Shown here: positions 55,054 to 63,821 of the stretch, one piece after another
How the letters are laid out: the number at the start of each line of letters is the position of its first letter
Numbering within the stretch: position 1 is the stretch's first letter
Assembly (NCBI RefSeq): GCF_020831405.1
Contig: NZ_JAJHPU010000043.1
Coordinates: 248,001-312,000 of the forward strand
Length of the DNA stretch: 64,000 bases
Reading direction: 5' to 3'
Source: Pseudomonas oryzagri
GTDB taxonomy: Bacteria > Pseudomonadota > Gammaproteobacteria > Pseudomonadales > Pseudomonadaceae
Program-made: the position numbers and the translations under genes
The notes under the pieces: model-generated
What the model was told of the DNA's origin: nothing
The model's input: the letters and a program-made list of their open reading frames with translations, nothing else
Database searches by the model: none

Positions 55054-55715
55054 CGGCTCTGCTCCAGGACGCGGAACGAACGGTAGTGATCTTCGGTGTA
55101 GTAGAAGATCACCGGCGGGTTGCCGCCGGTGACGATGCGCCGCGGGCCGCGATGGGACAGCCCCGGCGTGCGCACCGTGTATTCGCGATAGTAGCCGCGC
55201 GGCTGGGCCGGCAGCTGGCGCTCGCGGTTCTGGAACACGGTGCCGTCCTGGCTGTGCGGGAAGGGGCCGCCCTGGCGGATCAGCGCCAGGGTCGTGGCGA
55301 TCTCGCGCTGGATCGGGTCCGCGCCCTGCACCTGGGCCGGGGCGTCCTGTCCGGCAGGCGAGCGCAGCAGGTGACTGAGCGGTCCCTGGCTCAACAGCCA
55401 GCCGGCGAACAGCAGCACCAGCAGCGCGGCGCTCTTGAACAGGCCGAGCGGGTTGTGGCGCGGGCGCGCGTTCGCGGCGCGCCCGCGCGGGGCAGGGGAG
55501 GCGCCGGGCGCGACGCCCTCCAGGCTGACCCACGCGGCCTTCAGGCGACCGGACTTGTCACGCGTGGTGTCGAATTGCACCGCGTCGCCTTGCTGCGGCC
55601 GGCGCGCGGCATTGCGCACCGCGGAGATATGGAAGAACACCTCGGCCGAGCGGTCCTCGGGCTGGATGAAGCCAAAGCCTCGGTCATCGTTCCAGGAAAC
55701 GACCTTGCCGTGCAT
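55050..55715 (-). CDS. Cold-shock domain / transmembrane / barnase-like RNase fusion
   Basis: A 221-residue protein in three parts. Residues 1-66 are a cold-shock domain (KVVSWNDDRGFGFIQPED; VFFHISAV). About 91-109 is one membrane helix (GLFKSAALLVLLFAGWLLS) after a basic linker RGRAANARPRHN. Residues 134-218 resemble microbial ribonucleases of the barnase type: VFQNRERQLP matches barnase FSNREGKLP, YYREYTVRTPG matches WREADINYTSG, and YYTEDHYRSF matches KTTDHYQTF. The catalytic set is kept: Glu178, Arg192/193 and His210 (barnase Glu73, Arg83/87, His102). Positive-inside reasoning puts the RNase outside the cytoplasm. The stop overlaps a barstar-like gene. Confidence 0.85.
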   Translation of the reverse strand: MHGKVVSWNDDRGFGFIQPEDRSAEVFFHISAVRNAARRPQQGDAVQFDTTRDKSGRLKAAWVSLEGVAPGASPAPRGRAANARPRHNPLGLFKSAALLVLLFAGWLLSQGPLSHLLRSPAGQDAPAQVQGADPIQREIATTLALIRQGGPFPHSQDGTVFQNRERQLPAQPRGYYREYTVRTPGLSHRGPRRIVTGGNPPVIFYYTEDHYRSFRVLEQSR

Positions 55716-55805
55716 CGCTGGGATTGCCTCGCGAATAGGGAATGACCCCGGGCCGTTGCGGGACCGGGGCGATCGGGGATGAGGGGAGGGGGGGCGGCGA
55801 GCGGA

Positions 55806-56177
55806 TCAGCCGGTGCGCCACTGGATCTCGCTGACGCCCTCGCTGGTGACCTTCAGCCAGCGGTCGGCATCCTCCTCGCCCTGCTCCTCGTTCCAGCTGC
55901 CCGGCGCGCAGCGCACCTCGACGCCGAGCGCCGTACAGGCGGCCCGGGCGCAGGCGAGATCGTCTTCCCAGGGCGTGCGGTCGCTCTCCAGCAGCAGGCT
56001 GTGCCACTTGCCGACCGCCTTGGGCAGCCAGGTGACGGCAATGTCGGCGAAGCGGCACTTGTGGGTCAGGCCGCGGACCTGCCAGTCGCCGCACGGGCCG
56101 ATGGCCTGCTCGAGCCATGCGGTCACCGCCGGCAGTTCGGCGTCCTTGAGGTAGATCTCGATATCCGGTTGGCGCAT
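55806..56177 (-). CDS. Conserved hypothetical protein
   Basis: A 123-residue soluble acidic protein with no signal or membrane segment. Notable strings are IEIYLKDAELPAVTAWLEQAIGPCG near the start and WEDDLACARAACTALGVEVRCAPGSW near 70-95. I do not recognise the family. It lies 39 bases downstream of rlmA on the same strand and 90 bases upstream of the cold-shock/RNase fusion gene, so it may share their transcript. Codon use is like that of its neighbours. Confidence 0.75.
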   Translation of the reverse strand: MRQPDIEIYLKDAELPAVTAWLEQAIGPCGDWQVRGLTHKCRFADIAVTWLPKAVGKWHSLLLESDRTPWEDDLACARAACTALGVEVRCAPGSWNEEQGEEDADRWLKVTSEGVSEIQWRTG

Positions 56178-56216
56178 GTCAGGGCTTCCTGAGGGCGGGG
56201 AGGGAGGGACGGACGT

Positions 56217-57020
56217 TCACTGGCGCTCGATCCAGTCGTAGCGCACCGACACGGTGACCTCGAAGGGTTCGGCGAGGATGCGTTCGCGGCGTTCGGCATT
56301 GACCCGCCAGCCGTGCGGGGTCATCGCCAGCAGGTCGGCGCGCGCGTCGCGGCTGTCCAGCGCCAGGCGGAACTCCAGGGTCTGCGTGTCGGCCAGTCGC
56401 AGCGTCTCGGGCAGGTCGGCCAGATGCTTGTCGTCGACGTACTCGCGCACCTCGTCGTAGAGCTTCTGGCGCAGCTCGAGCAGGTGGTCGCGCGCCGGAC
56501 CCAGGCGCAGGATGCCGCCGCCGGGGGAAAGCAGGCGGGCCGCCTCATTCCAGTCGATCGGGCTGAACACGCTGGCCAGCAGGCCGCAGGAGGCGCTGGC
56601 CAGCGGCACGCGGGCCATGCTGGCGACCATCCAGGTCAGCTGCGGCGCGCGCTTGCAGGCGCGCTTGACCGCCTCGCGGGAGATGTCCAGGGCGTAGCCG
56701 TCGGCCTCCGGCAGGGCCTCGGCCAGCTGCGCGGTGTAGTAACCCTCGCCGCAGCCGATGTCCACCCAGCGCGCCGGCGCGCGCGCGCCGGCCAGCTCGG
56801 CCAGGCGCGCGGCCAGCGGCGCGTAGTGGCCGGCGCCGAGGAAGCGCCGGCGCGCCTCGACCATGGCGGCGTTGTCGCCCGGGTCGAGGCTCTTCTTGTG
56901 CTGCACCGGCAACAGGTTCAGGTAGCCCTGGCGGGCGCGGTCGAAGCGGTGGTTGTGGGCGCACTGCACGCCGTTGTCGGCAGTGTGCAGCGCAGCGCTG
57001 CAGATCGGACAGGTGAGCAT
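56217..57020 (-). CDS. rlmA: RlmA, 23S rRNA (guanine-N1)-methyltransferase
   Basis: A 267-residue SAM-dependent enzyme. The N-terminal zinc finger is CPICSAALHTADNGVQCAHNH (Cys4, Cys7, Cys20, His24 region), then FDRARQGYLNLLPVQHKKS. The SAM-binding motif is WVDIGCGEGYYTAQLAEAL (about 85-103). The ASVFSPIDWNEAARLLSPGG region matches RlmA(I), which methylates G745 in E. coli numbering. It starts three bases after the dapE stop (57024), so the two are in one operon. Confidence 0.92.
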   Translation of the reverse strand: MLTCPICSAALHTADNGVQCAHNHRFDRARQGYLNLLPVQHKKSLDPGDNAAMVEARRRFLGAGHYAPLAARLAELAGARAPARWVDIGCGEGYYTAQLAEALPEADGYALDISREAVKRACKRAPQLTWMVASMARVPLASASCGLLASVFSPIDWNEAARLLSPGGGILRLGPARDHLLELRQKLYDEVREYVDDKHLADLPETLRLADTQTLEFRLALDSRDARADLLAMTPHGWRVNAERRERILAEPFEVTVSVRYDWIERQ

Positions 57021-57023
57021 GGG

Positions 57024-58166
57024 TTATTCGGCCAGCAGGCGGACCAGAGTCTGGTAGTAGATCTCGGTCAGCAGGTCGAGATCGCTGGCCAGGACCCGCT
57101 CGTTGATCTGGTGGATGGTGGCGTTGACCGGGCCCAGTTCGACCACCTGGGTGCCCAGGGTGGCGATGAAGCGACCGTCCGAGGTGCCGCCGGTGGTGGA
57201 GGCGACGGTGTCGCGACCGGTGATTGCCTTGATGCTGGCGGACACCGCGTCGAGCAGGGCGCCCGGCTCGGTCAGGAACGGCAGGCCGGACAGCGACCAC
57301 TCGATCTGCCACTTGAGGTCGTGCTTGTCGAGGATCGCCGCGACGCGCTGCTGCAGGCCCTCGACGGTGGACTCGGTGGAAAAGCGGAAGTTGAACAGCG
57401 CGATCAGCTCGCCGGGGATCACGTTGGTCGCGCCGGTGCCGGAATTGAGGTTGGAGATCTGGAAGGTGGTCGGCGGGAAGAACGCGTTGCCGGCGTCCCA
57501 GGTCTCGGCGGCCAGTTCGGCCAGCGCCGCGGCGGCCAGATGGATGGGGTTCTGCGCCAGGTGCGGGTAGGCGACGTGGCCCTGCAGGCCCTGGACGCGC
57601 AGCTTGCCGTTGAGCGAGCCGCGGCGGCCGTTCTTGACGATGTCGCCGACCTGCGAGGTGCTCGACGGCTCGCCGACGATGCACCAGTCCAGGCGCTCGC
57701 GGCGCGCGGCCAGGCGCTCGACCACCGCCTGGGTGCCGTGCACGGCGGGGCCTTCCTCGTCGCTGGTGATGAGGAAGGCGATGGCGCCGCGGTGCTGCGG
57801 GTGATCGGCGACGAAGCGCTCCACGGCGACGATCATGGCCGCCAGGCTGCCCTTCATGTCGGCGGCGCCGCGTCCGCAGAGCATGCCGTCGGCATCGACC
57901 AGCGCTGCGAACGGCGGGTGCTGCCAGGCGTCCAGCGGGCCGGTGGGCACCACGTCGGTGTGGCCAGCGAAGCACAGCACGGGACCCTCGCCCCCGCGGC
58001 GGGCCCAGAAGTTCTCCACGTCCTCGATGTTCATCGGCTCGACGGCGAAGCCGCAGGCGGCCAGGCGCTGCATCATCAGCTGCTGGCAGCCTTCGTCCAG
58101 CGGAGTGACGGAGGCGCGGCGGATCAGCTCGCAGGCCAGTTCGAGGGTGGGGGAGAGGGTGGTCAT
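57024..58166 (-). CDS. dapE: DapE, succinyl-diaminopimelate desuccinylase
   Basis: A 380-residue M20 metallohydrolase of lysine and diaminopimelate (peptidoglycan precursor) synthesis. Zinc-binding and catalytic parts are [38 protein letters not shown] and the C-terminal [11 protein letters not shown]...[14 protein letters not shown]. The length is standard for DapE. It is separated from the upstream ndvB gene by a rho-independent terminator, so it has its own promoter in the short gap 58167-58210. rlmA follows immediately. Confidence 0.97.
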   Translation of the reverse strand: MTTLSPTLELACELIRRASVTPLDEGCQQLMMQRLAACGFAVEPMNIEDVENFWARRGGEGPVLCFAGHTDVVPTGPLDAWQHPPFAALVDADGMLCGRGAADMKGSLAAMIVAVERFVADHPQHRGAIAFLITSDEEGPAVHGTQAVVERLAARRERLDWCIVGEPSSTSQVGDIVKNGRRGSLNGKLRVQGLQGHVAYPHLAQNPIHLAAAALAELAAETWDAGNAFFPPTTFQISNLNSGTGATNVIPGELIALFNFRFSTESTVEGLQQRVAAILDKHDLKWQIEWSLSGLPFLTEPGALLDAVSASIKAITGRDTVASTTGGTSDGRFIATLGTQVVELGPVNATIHQINERVLASDLDLLTEIYYQTLVRLLAE

Positions 58167-58212
58167 GCGGGCTCCGGAACAGCGTTGGATCGGGGCGCCT
58201 ATCTTAAAGGAA

Positions 58213-58237
58213 AACGGCGCTTTTTCTGAGCGCCGTT
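58213..58237 (-). terminator. Rho-independent terminator of ndvB
   Basis: On the minus strand AACGGCGCT (58237-58229), a 7-base loop, AGCGCCGTT (58221-58213), then TTCCTTT. It is 55 bases after the ndvB stop. Confidence 0.85.
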
Positions 58238-58291
58238 GTCGGGGAAAGCGGGTGGCACCCCTCTCCTAGTGGAAGAGAGGGGCGCAGCGGC

Positions 58292-60883
58292 TCAGGTCAC
58301 CGGGACTTCGTCCGCGCTCTGCTCCGGCTTGGGCAGCGAGGAGAGCAGGGCCATGACCAGGGCGGCCAGATAGGGCAGCGACTGCACCAGCAGCACTGTG
58401 ACCCAGAAGAACACGTCGATGCCCGGCAGCGGCTGGGTCAGCGAGATGCCCAGGGCCGCGCCCCACAGCAGCAGCATGACGACCAGCTCTTCGCGGGCTT
58501 CCGCCAGCGCCACCAGCAGACCGTGGCTGCTGCGCATCTTCGGCGTGCGGAAGAACGGAATGCTGCTGGTGCAGAAGCCGTACAGCACCGCCTTGGCGAT
58601 GGTGTGCGACAGGGCGAGGCCCGCCATCGCCGCGGCGAAGGCATCGCGCATGCGCACACCGACGGCGCGGCGGTAGAGGAACAGGATCTTGCCCAGCTTG
58701 AACACGAACAGCGCCAGCGGCGGGATGGCGAAGATCATCAGCGGCGGGTCGACGCGGTGCGGCACGATGATCATCGCCGCCGACCACAGCAGGGCGCCGA
58801 GGGTGAAGAAGATGTTCAGGCCGTCGGCGATCCACGGCAGCCAGCCGGCCACGAAGTGGTAGCGCTGGCCACGGGTCAGATCGGCGTCCCTGCCCAGCAG
58901 CAGGCTGCCGAGGTGGCGCTTCATGATCTGGATGGCGCCGTAGGCCCAGCGGAAGCGCTGCTTCTTGAAGTCGATGAAGGTGTCGGGCATCAGGCCCTTG
59001 CCGTAGCTGTTCTCGTGGTAGGCGGCCGACAGGCCCTTCTCGAACACGCGCAGGCCCAGCTCGGCATCCTCGGTGATGCACCATTCGGCCCAGCCCAGCT
59101 CGTCGAGCACCAACTTGCGGGTCATGGTCATGGTGCCGTGCTGGATGATGGCGTCACGCTCGTTGCGGGTCACCATGCCGATGTGGAAGAAGCCCTTGTA
59201 CTCGGCGTAGCACAGCTTCTTGAACAGCGATTCGTGCTCGTCGCGGTAGTCCTGCGGCGACTGCACGATGGCGATCTTCGGATCGGCGAAGTGCGGCACC
59301 ATGTGCTTGAGCCAATCCGGGCCGACGCAGTAGTCGGAGTCGATCACCGCGATCACCTCGGCGTCGGCGGCGGTGCGCTCCAGGGCGTAGTTCAGCGCAC
59401 CGCCCTTGAAGCCGGCCAGCGGGGCGACGTGGAAGAAGCGGAAGCGCGGACCCAGGGTGGCGCAGTGGGCTTCCACCGGCTGCCACACGGCCGGGTCCTT
59501 GGTGTTGTTGTCGATCACCAGGACCTCGAAGTCCGGGTAGTCGAGGCGCGCCAGGGCGTTGAGGGTCTGTTTGACCATCTCCGGCGGCTCGTTGTAGCAG
59601 GGCACGTGGATCGACACCTTGGGCCGGTAGGCGCTGTCGCCGGTCACCGGCGGGAAGGGCCGGCGACGCTTCTGCAGCCAGACCGCCTCGGCCAGTTCGT
59701 GGGCCTCGGTGAGCAGGACGATGATCACGCCCAGGGCGCCGAGGGCGAGCAGGACGCCGACGGTGAGGCTGAACCAGTTGCTGTACTGCTGGCTGTAGTC
59801 GTAGCCGATCCACACCAGCATGGTGGCGGCGAGGAAGGCGACGATGGTCAGGAAGGTACGGCCGCGCTGGCGCAGGGAGCTGCCGTCGATCAGCAGCAGG
59901 GCCAGGGCGAGCAGGGCGAGCACGCCCGACGCGGTGGCCAGCAGGCGCCACTGGGGAATTTCCACCACGGGGCCGGCGAAGGGGAACTTGGGTTGGCGCT
60001 CGGCGTTGTAGACGCCCCAGTAGGCACCGACCGAACCTTCGTCGCTGGCCTTCCACGGCTGGTCGAAGGCCTCGATGACGAAGTAGTTGTAGCCCTTGGC
60101 GTTCAGCTTGTTGACCAGGGTGCGCAGGTAGATGGCCTGGTCGGCCTGGTTGGCCTCGGCGCCGCCGCGGGTGCGGCCGTTGCTCGGCCAGCCGACTTCC
60201 GCCAGCAGCAGCGGCTTTTTCGGGAAGGCCTTCTTCAGTTCGCGGGCACGGTCGAGAACGAAGTCGACCGAGTCTTCCTGCGGCACGAATTCCCAGTAGG
60301 GCAGCACGTGGGCGGCGATCAGGTCGACGTGCTTGGCCAGTTCCGGATATTTCTGCCAGATGTGCCACTGCTCGGCGGTGGTCACCGGGACCTTGAGCGC
60401 ACCACGCACGCGGTCCAGGTAGCCGATCAGCTGCTCGGGGGTGACTTCTTCGCGGAACAGCGCTTCGTTGCCGACGACGACCCGCACCACACTGCGCTCG
60501 CGCTTGGCGATCTCGATGCCGCGCTCGATCTGCGACTCGTTGGCTGCCTCGTCGTTGGTCAGCCAGATCCCCAGGGTCACGCGCAGGCCGGCCTCTTCGG
60601 CCAGGCGCGGGATTTCCGCCAGCACGCCGTCGACCGAGTAGGTACGGATGTTGTCGGTCTGGCTGCTCAGCAGCTCCAGGTCGGCGCGGATCTCGTTCTC
60701 GCTCGGGTAGATGCTCTCCTGCGGATTCTGGTGCAGGCGGAACGGCGAGAAGGAGTAGCCGGAAATCTGGTCGGGCCAGTCCGGGGCATCCACGGGTTGG
60801 TTGAACCAGGCCCACAGGCCGGTGAACAGGGAGGCCACGGCCACGACCATGACCAGGTTGAGACCCAATTTGCGAGCAGACAT
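58292..60883 (-). CDS. ndvB: NdvB-like beta-(1,3)-glucan synthase (GH17 + GT2)
   Basis: An 863-residue membrane enzyme. An N-terminal anchor (LNLVMVVAVASLFTGLWAW) is followed by a periplasmic GH17-like domain (about 35-310: ISGYSFSPFRLHQNPQES; LLAEVGWPSNGRTRGG with the catalytic Glu; EAFDQPWK). Two to three membrane helices (about 312-395) lead to a cytoplasmic GT2 domain with VSIHVPCYNEPPEM, VIDSDYCVG (DxD), TEDAELGLR and QRFRWAYG, then C-terminal helices. This matches Pseudomonas NdvB, which makes glucose-rich cyclic glucans linked to biofilm antibiotic tolerance, and its position beside dapE is conserved. Confidence 0.93.
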   Translation of the reverse strand: MSARKLGLNLVMVVAVASLFTGLWAWFNQPVDAPDWPDQISGYSFSPFRLHQNPQESIYPSENEIRADLELLSSQTDNIRTYSVDGVLAEIPRLAEEAGLRVTLGIWLTNDEAANESQIERGIEIAKRERSVVRVVVGNEALFREEVTPEQLIGYLDRVRGALKVPVTTAEQWHIWQKYPELAKHVDLIAAHVLPYWEFVPQEDSVDFVLDRARELKKAFPKKPLLLAEVGWPSNGRTRGGAEANQADQAIYLRTLVNKLNAKGYNYFVIEAFDQPWKASDEGSVGAYWGVYNAERQPKFPFAGPVVEIPQWRLLATASGVLALLALALLLIDGSSLRQRGRTFLTIVAFLAATMLVWIGYDYSQQYSNWFSLTVGVLLALGALGVIIVLLTEAHELAEAVWLQKRRRPFPPVTGDSAYRPKVSIHVPCYNEPPEMVKQTLNALARLDYPDFEVLVIDNNTKDPAVWQPVEAHCATLGPRFRFFHVAPLAGFKGGALNYALERTAADAEVIAVIDSDYCVGPDWLKHMVPHFADPKIAIVQSPQDYRDEHESLFKKLCYAEYKGFFHIGMVTRNERDAIIQHGTMTMTRKLVLDELGWAEWCITEDAELGLRVFEKGLSAAYHENSYGKGLMPDTFIDFKKQRFRWAYGAIQIMKRHLGSLLLGRDADLTRGQRYHFVAGWLPWIADGLNIFFTLGALLWSAAMIIVPHRVDPPLMIFAIPPLALFVFKLGKILFLYRRAVGVRMRDAFAAAMAGLALSHTIAKAVLYGFCTSSIPFFRTPKMRSSHGLLVALAEAREELVVMLLLWGAALGISLTQPLPGIDVFFWVTVLLVQSLPYLAALVMALLSSLPKPEQSADEVPVT

Positions 60884-61039
60884 GTATGCAGGGTTCCAGA
60901 AAGAGGAACAGGGAGAAAGCCGGCGGACGCCGACGCGCGCGCATCCTACTCCGTGGCCGGGGGGCTGTATAGGGGCGGTGCTGTCAGTATGACAGTCGCC
61001 GCGCCTGCCGGTTCGCTGGGCGTGGGCGAGCGGTGAATT

Positions 61040-61045
61040 TATAAT
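61040..61045 (+). promoter_or_regulatory. -10 element of tcdA
   Basis: A perfect TATAAT, 27 bases before the tcdA ATG. No good -35 hexamer was found at normal spacing. Upstream at 60981-60995 is a perfect palindrome CTGTCA-GTA-TGACAG that could be an operator. Confidence 0.5.
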
Positions 61046-61071
61046 GCCGAACGCATTTTTTCGGGGGTGTC

Positions 61072-61881
61072 ATGCAGATCGACGAACAGCGTTTTGGCGG
61101 CATTGCCCGCCTGTACGGCCAGCTGGGCCTCGAGCGACTGGCGGCGGCCCATGTGGCGGTGGTCGGCATCGGCGGCGTGGGCTCCTGGGCCGCCGAGGCG
61201 CTGGCGCGCAGCGGGGTGGGCGAGATCTCGCTGTTCGACCTCGACGACGTCTGCGTGACCAATACCAACCGGCAGATCCACGCCCACGCCGGCAATATCG
61301 GCCGCGCCAAGGTCGAGGCGATGGCCGAGCGTATCCGCGCGATCAACCCGGACTGCGTGGTGCACACGGTGGCCGACTTCGTCACCCGCGAGACCATGGC
61401 CGAGTACATCACCGAGAACCTCGACGGGGTGATCGACTGCATCGACAGCGTGGCGGCCAAGGCCGCGCTGATCGCCTGGTGCAAGCGGCGCAAGATCCAG
61501 ATCGTCACCACCGGCGGCGCCGGCGGGCAGATCGATCCGACGCAGATCCAGGTCGCCGACCTCAACAAGACCTTCAACGACCCGCTGGCCGCCAAGGTGC
61601 GCTCGACCCTGCGCCGCGACTACAACTTCTCGCGCACGCCGGGACGCACCTACAGCGTGCCTTGCGTGTTCTCCAGCGAGCAACTGCGCTATCCCAAGCC
61701 GGACGGCAGCGTCTGCCAGGCCAAGGGCTTCGTCGGCGAGGGCGTGCGTCTGGACTGCGCCGGCGGCTTCGGCGCGGTGATGATGGTCACCGCCACCTTC
61801 GGCATGGTCGCCGCGGCGCGCCTGGTGGACAAGCTGGTGGCCGGTGCGCGGCGGCCGGCGGAGCGAAGCAGGCAGGAGTAG
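61072..61881 (+). CDS. tcdA: TcdA (CsdL), tRNA threonylcarbamoyladenosine dehydratase
   Basis: A 269-residue E1-like enzyme that cyclises t6A37 of tRNA to ct6A using ATP. The nucleotide site is VAVVGIGGVGSWAAEALARSGVG (about 27-50), followed by DLDDVCVTNTNRQ. IDCIDSVAAKAAL and TTGGAGGQIDPTQI are family features. It sits next to csdE and csdA, though on the opposite strand, matching the known functional link of the CsdA-CsdE sulfur relay with TcdA. The last ~12 residues are a variable basic tail. Confidence 0.95.
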   Translation: MQIDEQRFGGIARLYGQLGLERLAAAHVAVVGIGGVGSWAAEALARSGVGEISLFDLDDVCVTNTNRQIHAHAGNIGRAKVEAMAERIRAINPDCVVHTVADFVTRETMAEYITENLDGVIDCIDSVAAKAALIAWCKRRKIQIVTTGGAGGQIDPTQIQVADLNKTFNDPLAAKVRSTLRRDYNFSRTPGRTYSVPCVFSSEQLRYPKPDGSVCQAKGFVGEGVRLDCAGGFGAVMMVTATFGMVAAARLVDKLVAGARRPAERSRQE

Positions 61882-62123
61882 GGTGGAAAGCGCGCACAGC
61901 GATTTTCTACCGGGCTCCGCGGGCCTCCCGAGGGTGGGCAATCGCTGGCGCTGCGGATCAGACCACTGCGTGGAGCCGTTGCAGTCGCAGGGTAGAAGAC
62001 TCGCGCAGCGATCTTCTATCGATGCCCCGCGCCGCCGCTGGGGGTAATCGTCGGCACAAGCTGTCCCTCTCCTGCAGGGGCGAATTGATTCGCCCTGGCA
62101 GCCGAAGGCCAATGAGTCCGTCT
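61882..62123. repeat. Repeat-filled gap between convergent tcdA and csdE
   Basis: It begins GTAGGGTGGAAAGCGC right at the tcdA end, followed by related pieces (GCAGGGTAGAAGACTCGCGC; AGCGATTTTCTACCG and AGCGATCTTCTATCG as near-duplicates). At 62076-62095 lies AGGGGCGAAT-TG-ATTCGCCCT, the palindrome also found inside the carboxylase gene. No gene is supported. Confidence 0.7.
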
Positions 62124-62540
62124 CTACAGGGAGGCCTCGGTGGCCAGGGCGCGGATCCGCTGCAGCACCGCATTCAGGCCGTTGCTGCGCGAGGACGACA
62201 GCTGGCGAGCCAGGCCGAGCTGGGCGAACCAGTCGGCCACATCCACCTCGCTCAGCTCGTCCGCCGTCAGGCCATTGACCCGCAGCAGCAGCAGGGCGAG
62301 CAGGCCGCGCAGCAGGCGGGCGTCGCTGCCGGCGCGAAAGTGCAGGGCTCCGCCGATATGGCCGGGCACCAGCCACACGGTGCTTTCGCAGCCGTGCACG
62401 CGGTTCGCTTCGCAGCGCTCCTCTTCGCTCAAGGGCTCCAGACGTTCGCCCCATTGCATCAGCAGGCGCGCGCGTTGTTCCCAGCCGGGGGTGTGGGCGA
62501 AGGCATCCAGGGCTGCCTGGGCCGCGGGGGTGAGGTTCAT
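62124..62540 (-). CDS. csdE: CsdE/SufE-family sulfur acceptor
   Basis: A 138-residue SufE-fold protein that takes persulfide sulfur from a cysteine desulfurase. The acceptor Cys lies in NRVHGCESTVWL (Cys51); LLMQWGERLEPL and LLRVNGLTADELSEVD are typical. The ATG overlaps the csdA stop (ATGA at 62537-62540), so the pair is co-translated. It is called CsdE rather than SufE because of the partner and the adjacent tcdA; no suf genes are present. Confidence 0.92.
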   Translation of the reverse strand: MNLTPAAQAALDAFAHTPGWEQRARLLMQWGERLEPLSEEERCEANRVHGCESTVWLVPGHIGGALHFRAGSDARLLRGLLALLLLRVNGLTADELSEVDVADWFAQLGLARQLSSSRSNGLNAVLQRIRALATEASL

Positions 62541-63742
62541 CGCAGTAGCTCCAGTGCATGGTGGAAGGCGGCGAAGAAGCGCTCGAGGTCGTCGCCGTCG
62601 TTGTACAGGCCGAGCGAGACGCGGATCGCGCCGGGCATGCCGAGGCGCCGCAGCAGCGGCATGGCGCAGTGCTGGCCGGCGCGCACGGCGATGCCCTGCT
62701 CGCTGAGCAGGTGGGAGAGGTCGGCGTTGTGCACCCCCTCGACCACGAAGCTGGCCATCGCGGTGTGCGACTCGCTGAGCAGATGCAGGCCGTCGAAGCG
62801 GGCGAGACCAGCCAGCAGGCGCTGGTGCAGGGCGGCCTCGTGGGCGACGATGGCCTGCTCGTCCTGCGCGCCGAGATAGTCCAGTGCGGCGCCCAGGCCG
62901 ACGGTGGCGGCGATGGCCGGGGTACCGGCCTCGAAGCCCAGCGGCGGCGGACGGAAGCGCGCCTCGTGGTAGTCGACGTACTGCACCATCTCGCCGCCGA
63001 ACTGCCAGTGACGCAGTTGGGCGAGGGCGCGGCGCCGACCGTAGAGCACGCCGCAGCCATCCGGGGCGTACAGCTTGTGGCCGGAGAACACGTAGAAATC
63101 GCAGCCCAGGGCCTGCAGGTCGTGGCGACCGTGGACCACGCCCTGGGCGCCGTCGACCACGGTCAGCGCATCCTGGGCACGGGCCAGCGCCAGCAGCGGC
63201 GCCAACGGCTGCCAGCGGCCGAGCACATTGGACAGCTGGCTGACCGCCAGCAGACGGGTGCGCGGACCGATCAGCGCGTCGGCCTGCTCGAGATCGATGT
63301 CGCCGGCGGCGTCGAGCGGCAATACCACCAGTTTCAGGTTGCGGCGGCGGGCCAGCTGCTGCCAGGGCAGCAGGTTGGCGTGGTGTTCGAGGGCACTGAC
63401 GGCGATCTCGTCGCCCTCGACGAACAGGTGCTCGAGGCCGTAGGCCAGCAGGTTGAGCCCTTCGGTACTGCCGCGGGTGAAGACGATCTCCTCCGGGCTG
63501 TCGGCGTTGAGCCACTGCGCGACCTTGCGGCGCGTGCCCTCGAAGGCCAGTGTCGCCCGTTCACCCGGCGCATGCTGGGCGCGATGCACGTTGGCGGCGC
63601 CCTCGAGGTAGTAGCCGAGCAGGGCGTCCAGCACGGCCTGCGGCTTCTGCGCGGTGGCGGCACTGTCCAAATAGGTCTGGGCGCTGGCGGTGAAGGCGGC
63701 GAAGGCCGGGAAGTCGGCGCGCCAGGGGGAGGGCAGGGACAT
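62537..63742 (-). CDS. csdA: CsdA, cysteine desulfurase (SufS-like, group II)
   Basis: A 401-residue PLP enzyme that releases sulfur from cysteine as a persulfide. Features are YLDSAATAQKP, FTRGSTEGLN, ALEHHANLLPW, the PLP lysine in FYVFSGHKLYAPDGCGVLYG, and the catalytic Cys in IAVRAGQHCAMPLL. ATG 63742 (MSLPSPW) is chosen over an in-frame ATG 17 codons upstream that lies in a repeat. Its partner csdE follows with a 4-base overlap; together they supply sulfur for tRNA modification or Fe-S assembly. Confidence 0.95.
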   Translation of the reverse strand: MSLPSPWRADFPAFAAFTASAQTYLDSAATAQKPQAVLDALLGYYLEGAANVHRAQHAPGERATLAFEGTRRKVAQWLNADSPEEIVFTRGSTEGLNLLAYGLEHLFVEGDEIAVSALEHHANLLPWQQLARRRNLKLVVLPLDAAGDIDLEQADALIGPRTRLLAVSQLSNVLGRWQPLAPLLALARAQDALTVVDGAQGVVHGRHDLQALGCDFYVFSGHKLYAPDGCGVLYGRRRALAQLRHWQFGGEMVQYVDYHEARFRPPPLGFEAGTPAIAATVGLGAALDYLGAQDEQAIVAHEAALHQRLLAGLARFDGLHLLSESHTAMASFVVEGVHNADLSHLLSEQGIAVRAGQHCAMPLLRRLGMPGAIRVSLGLYNDGDDLERFFAAFHHALELLR

Positions 63743-63821
63743 GGTGGCTCCTGTTAGGGCCAAGGGAGGACCGCCGCTATGCGGCAGGTCCACCCTGCGG
63801 TGCTGGCACTGAAAAATTGTG

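Noticed and set aside
60981-60995. LexA-like SOS box near the ndvB/tcdA promoters
   Set aside because: CTGTCAGTATGACAG is a perfect palindrome, but the CTG-CAG spacing is 9, not the 10 of LexA, and the centre is not AT-rich. It is kept only as a possible operator of unknown type.
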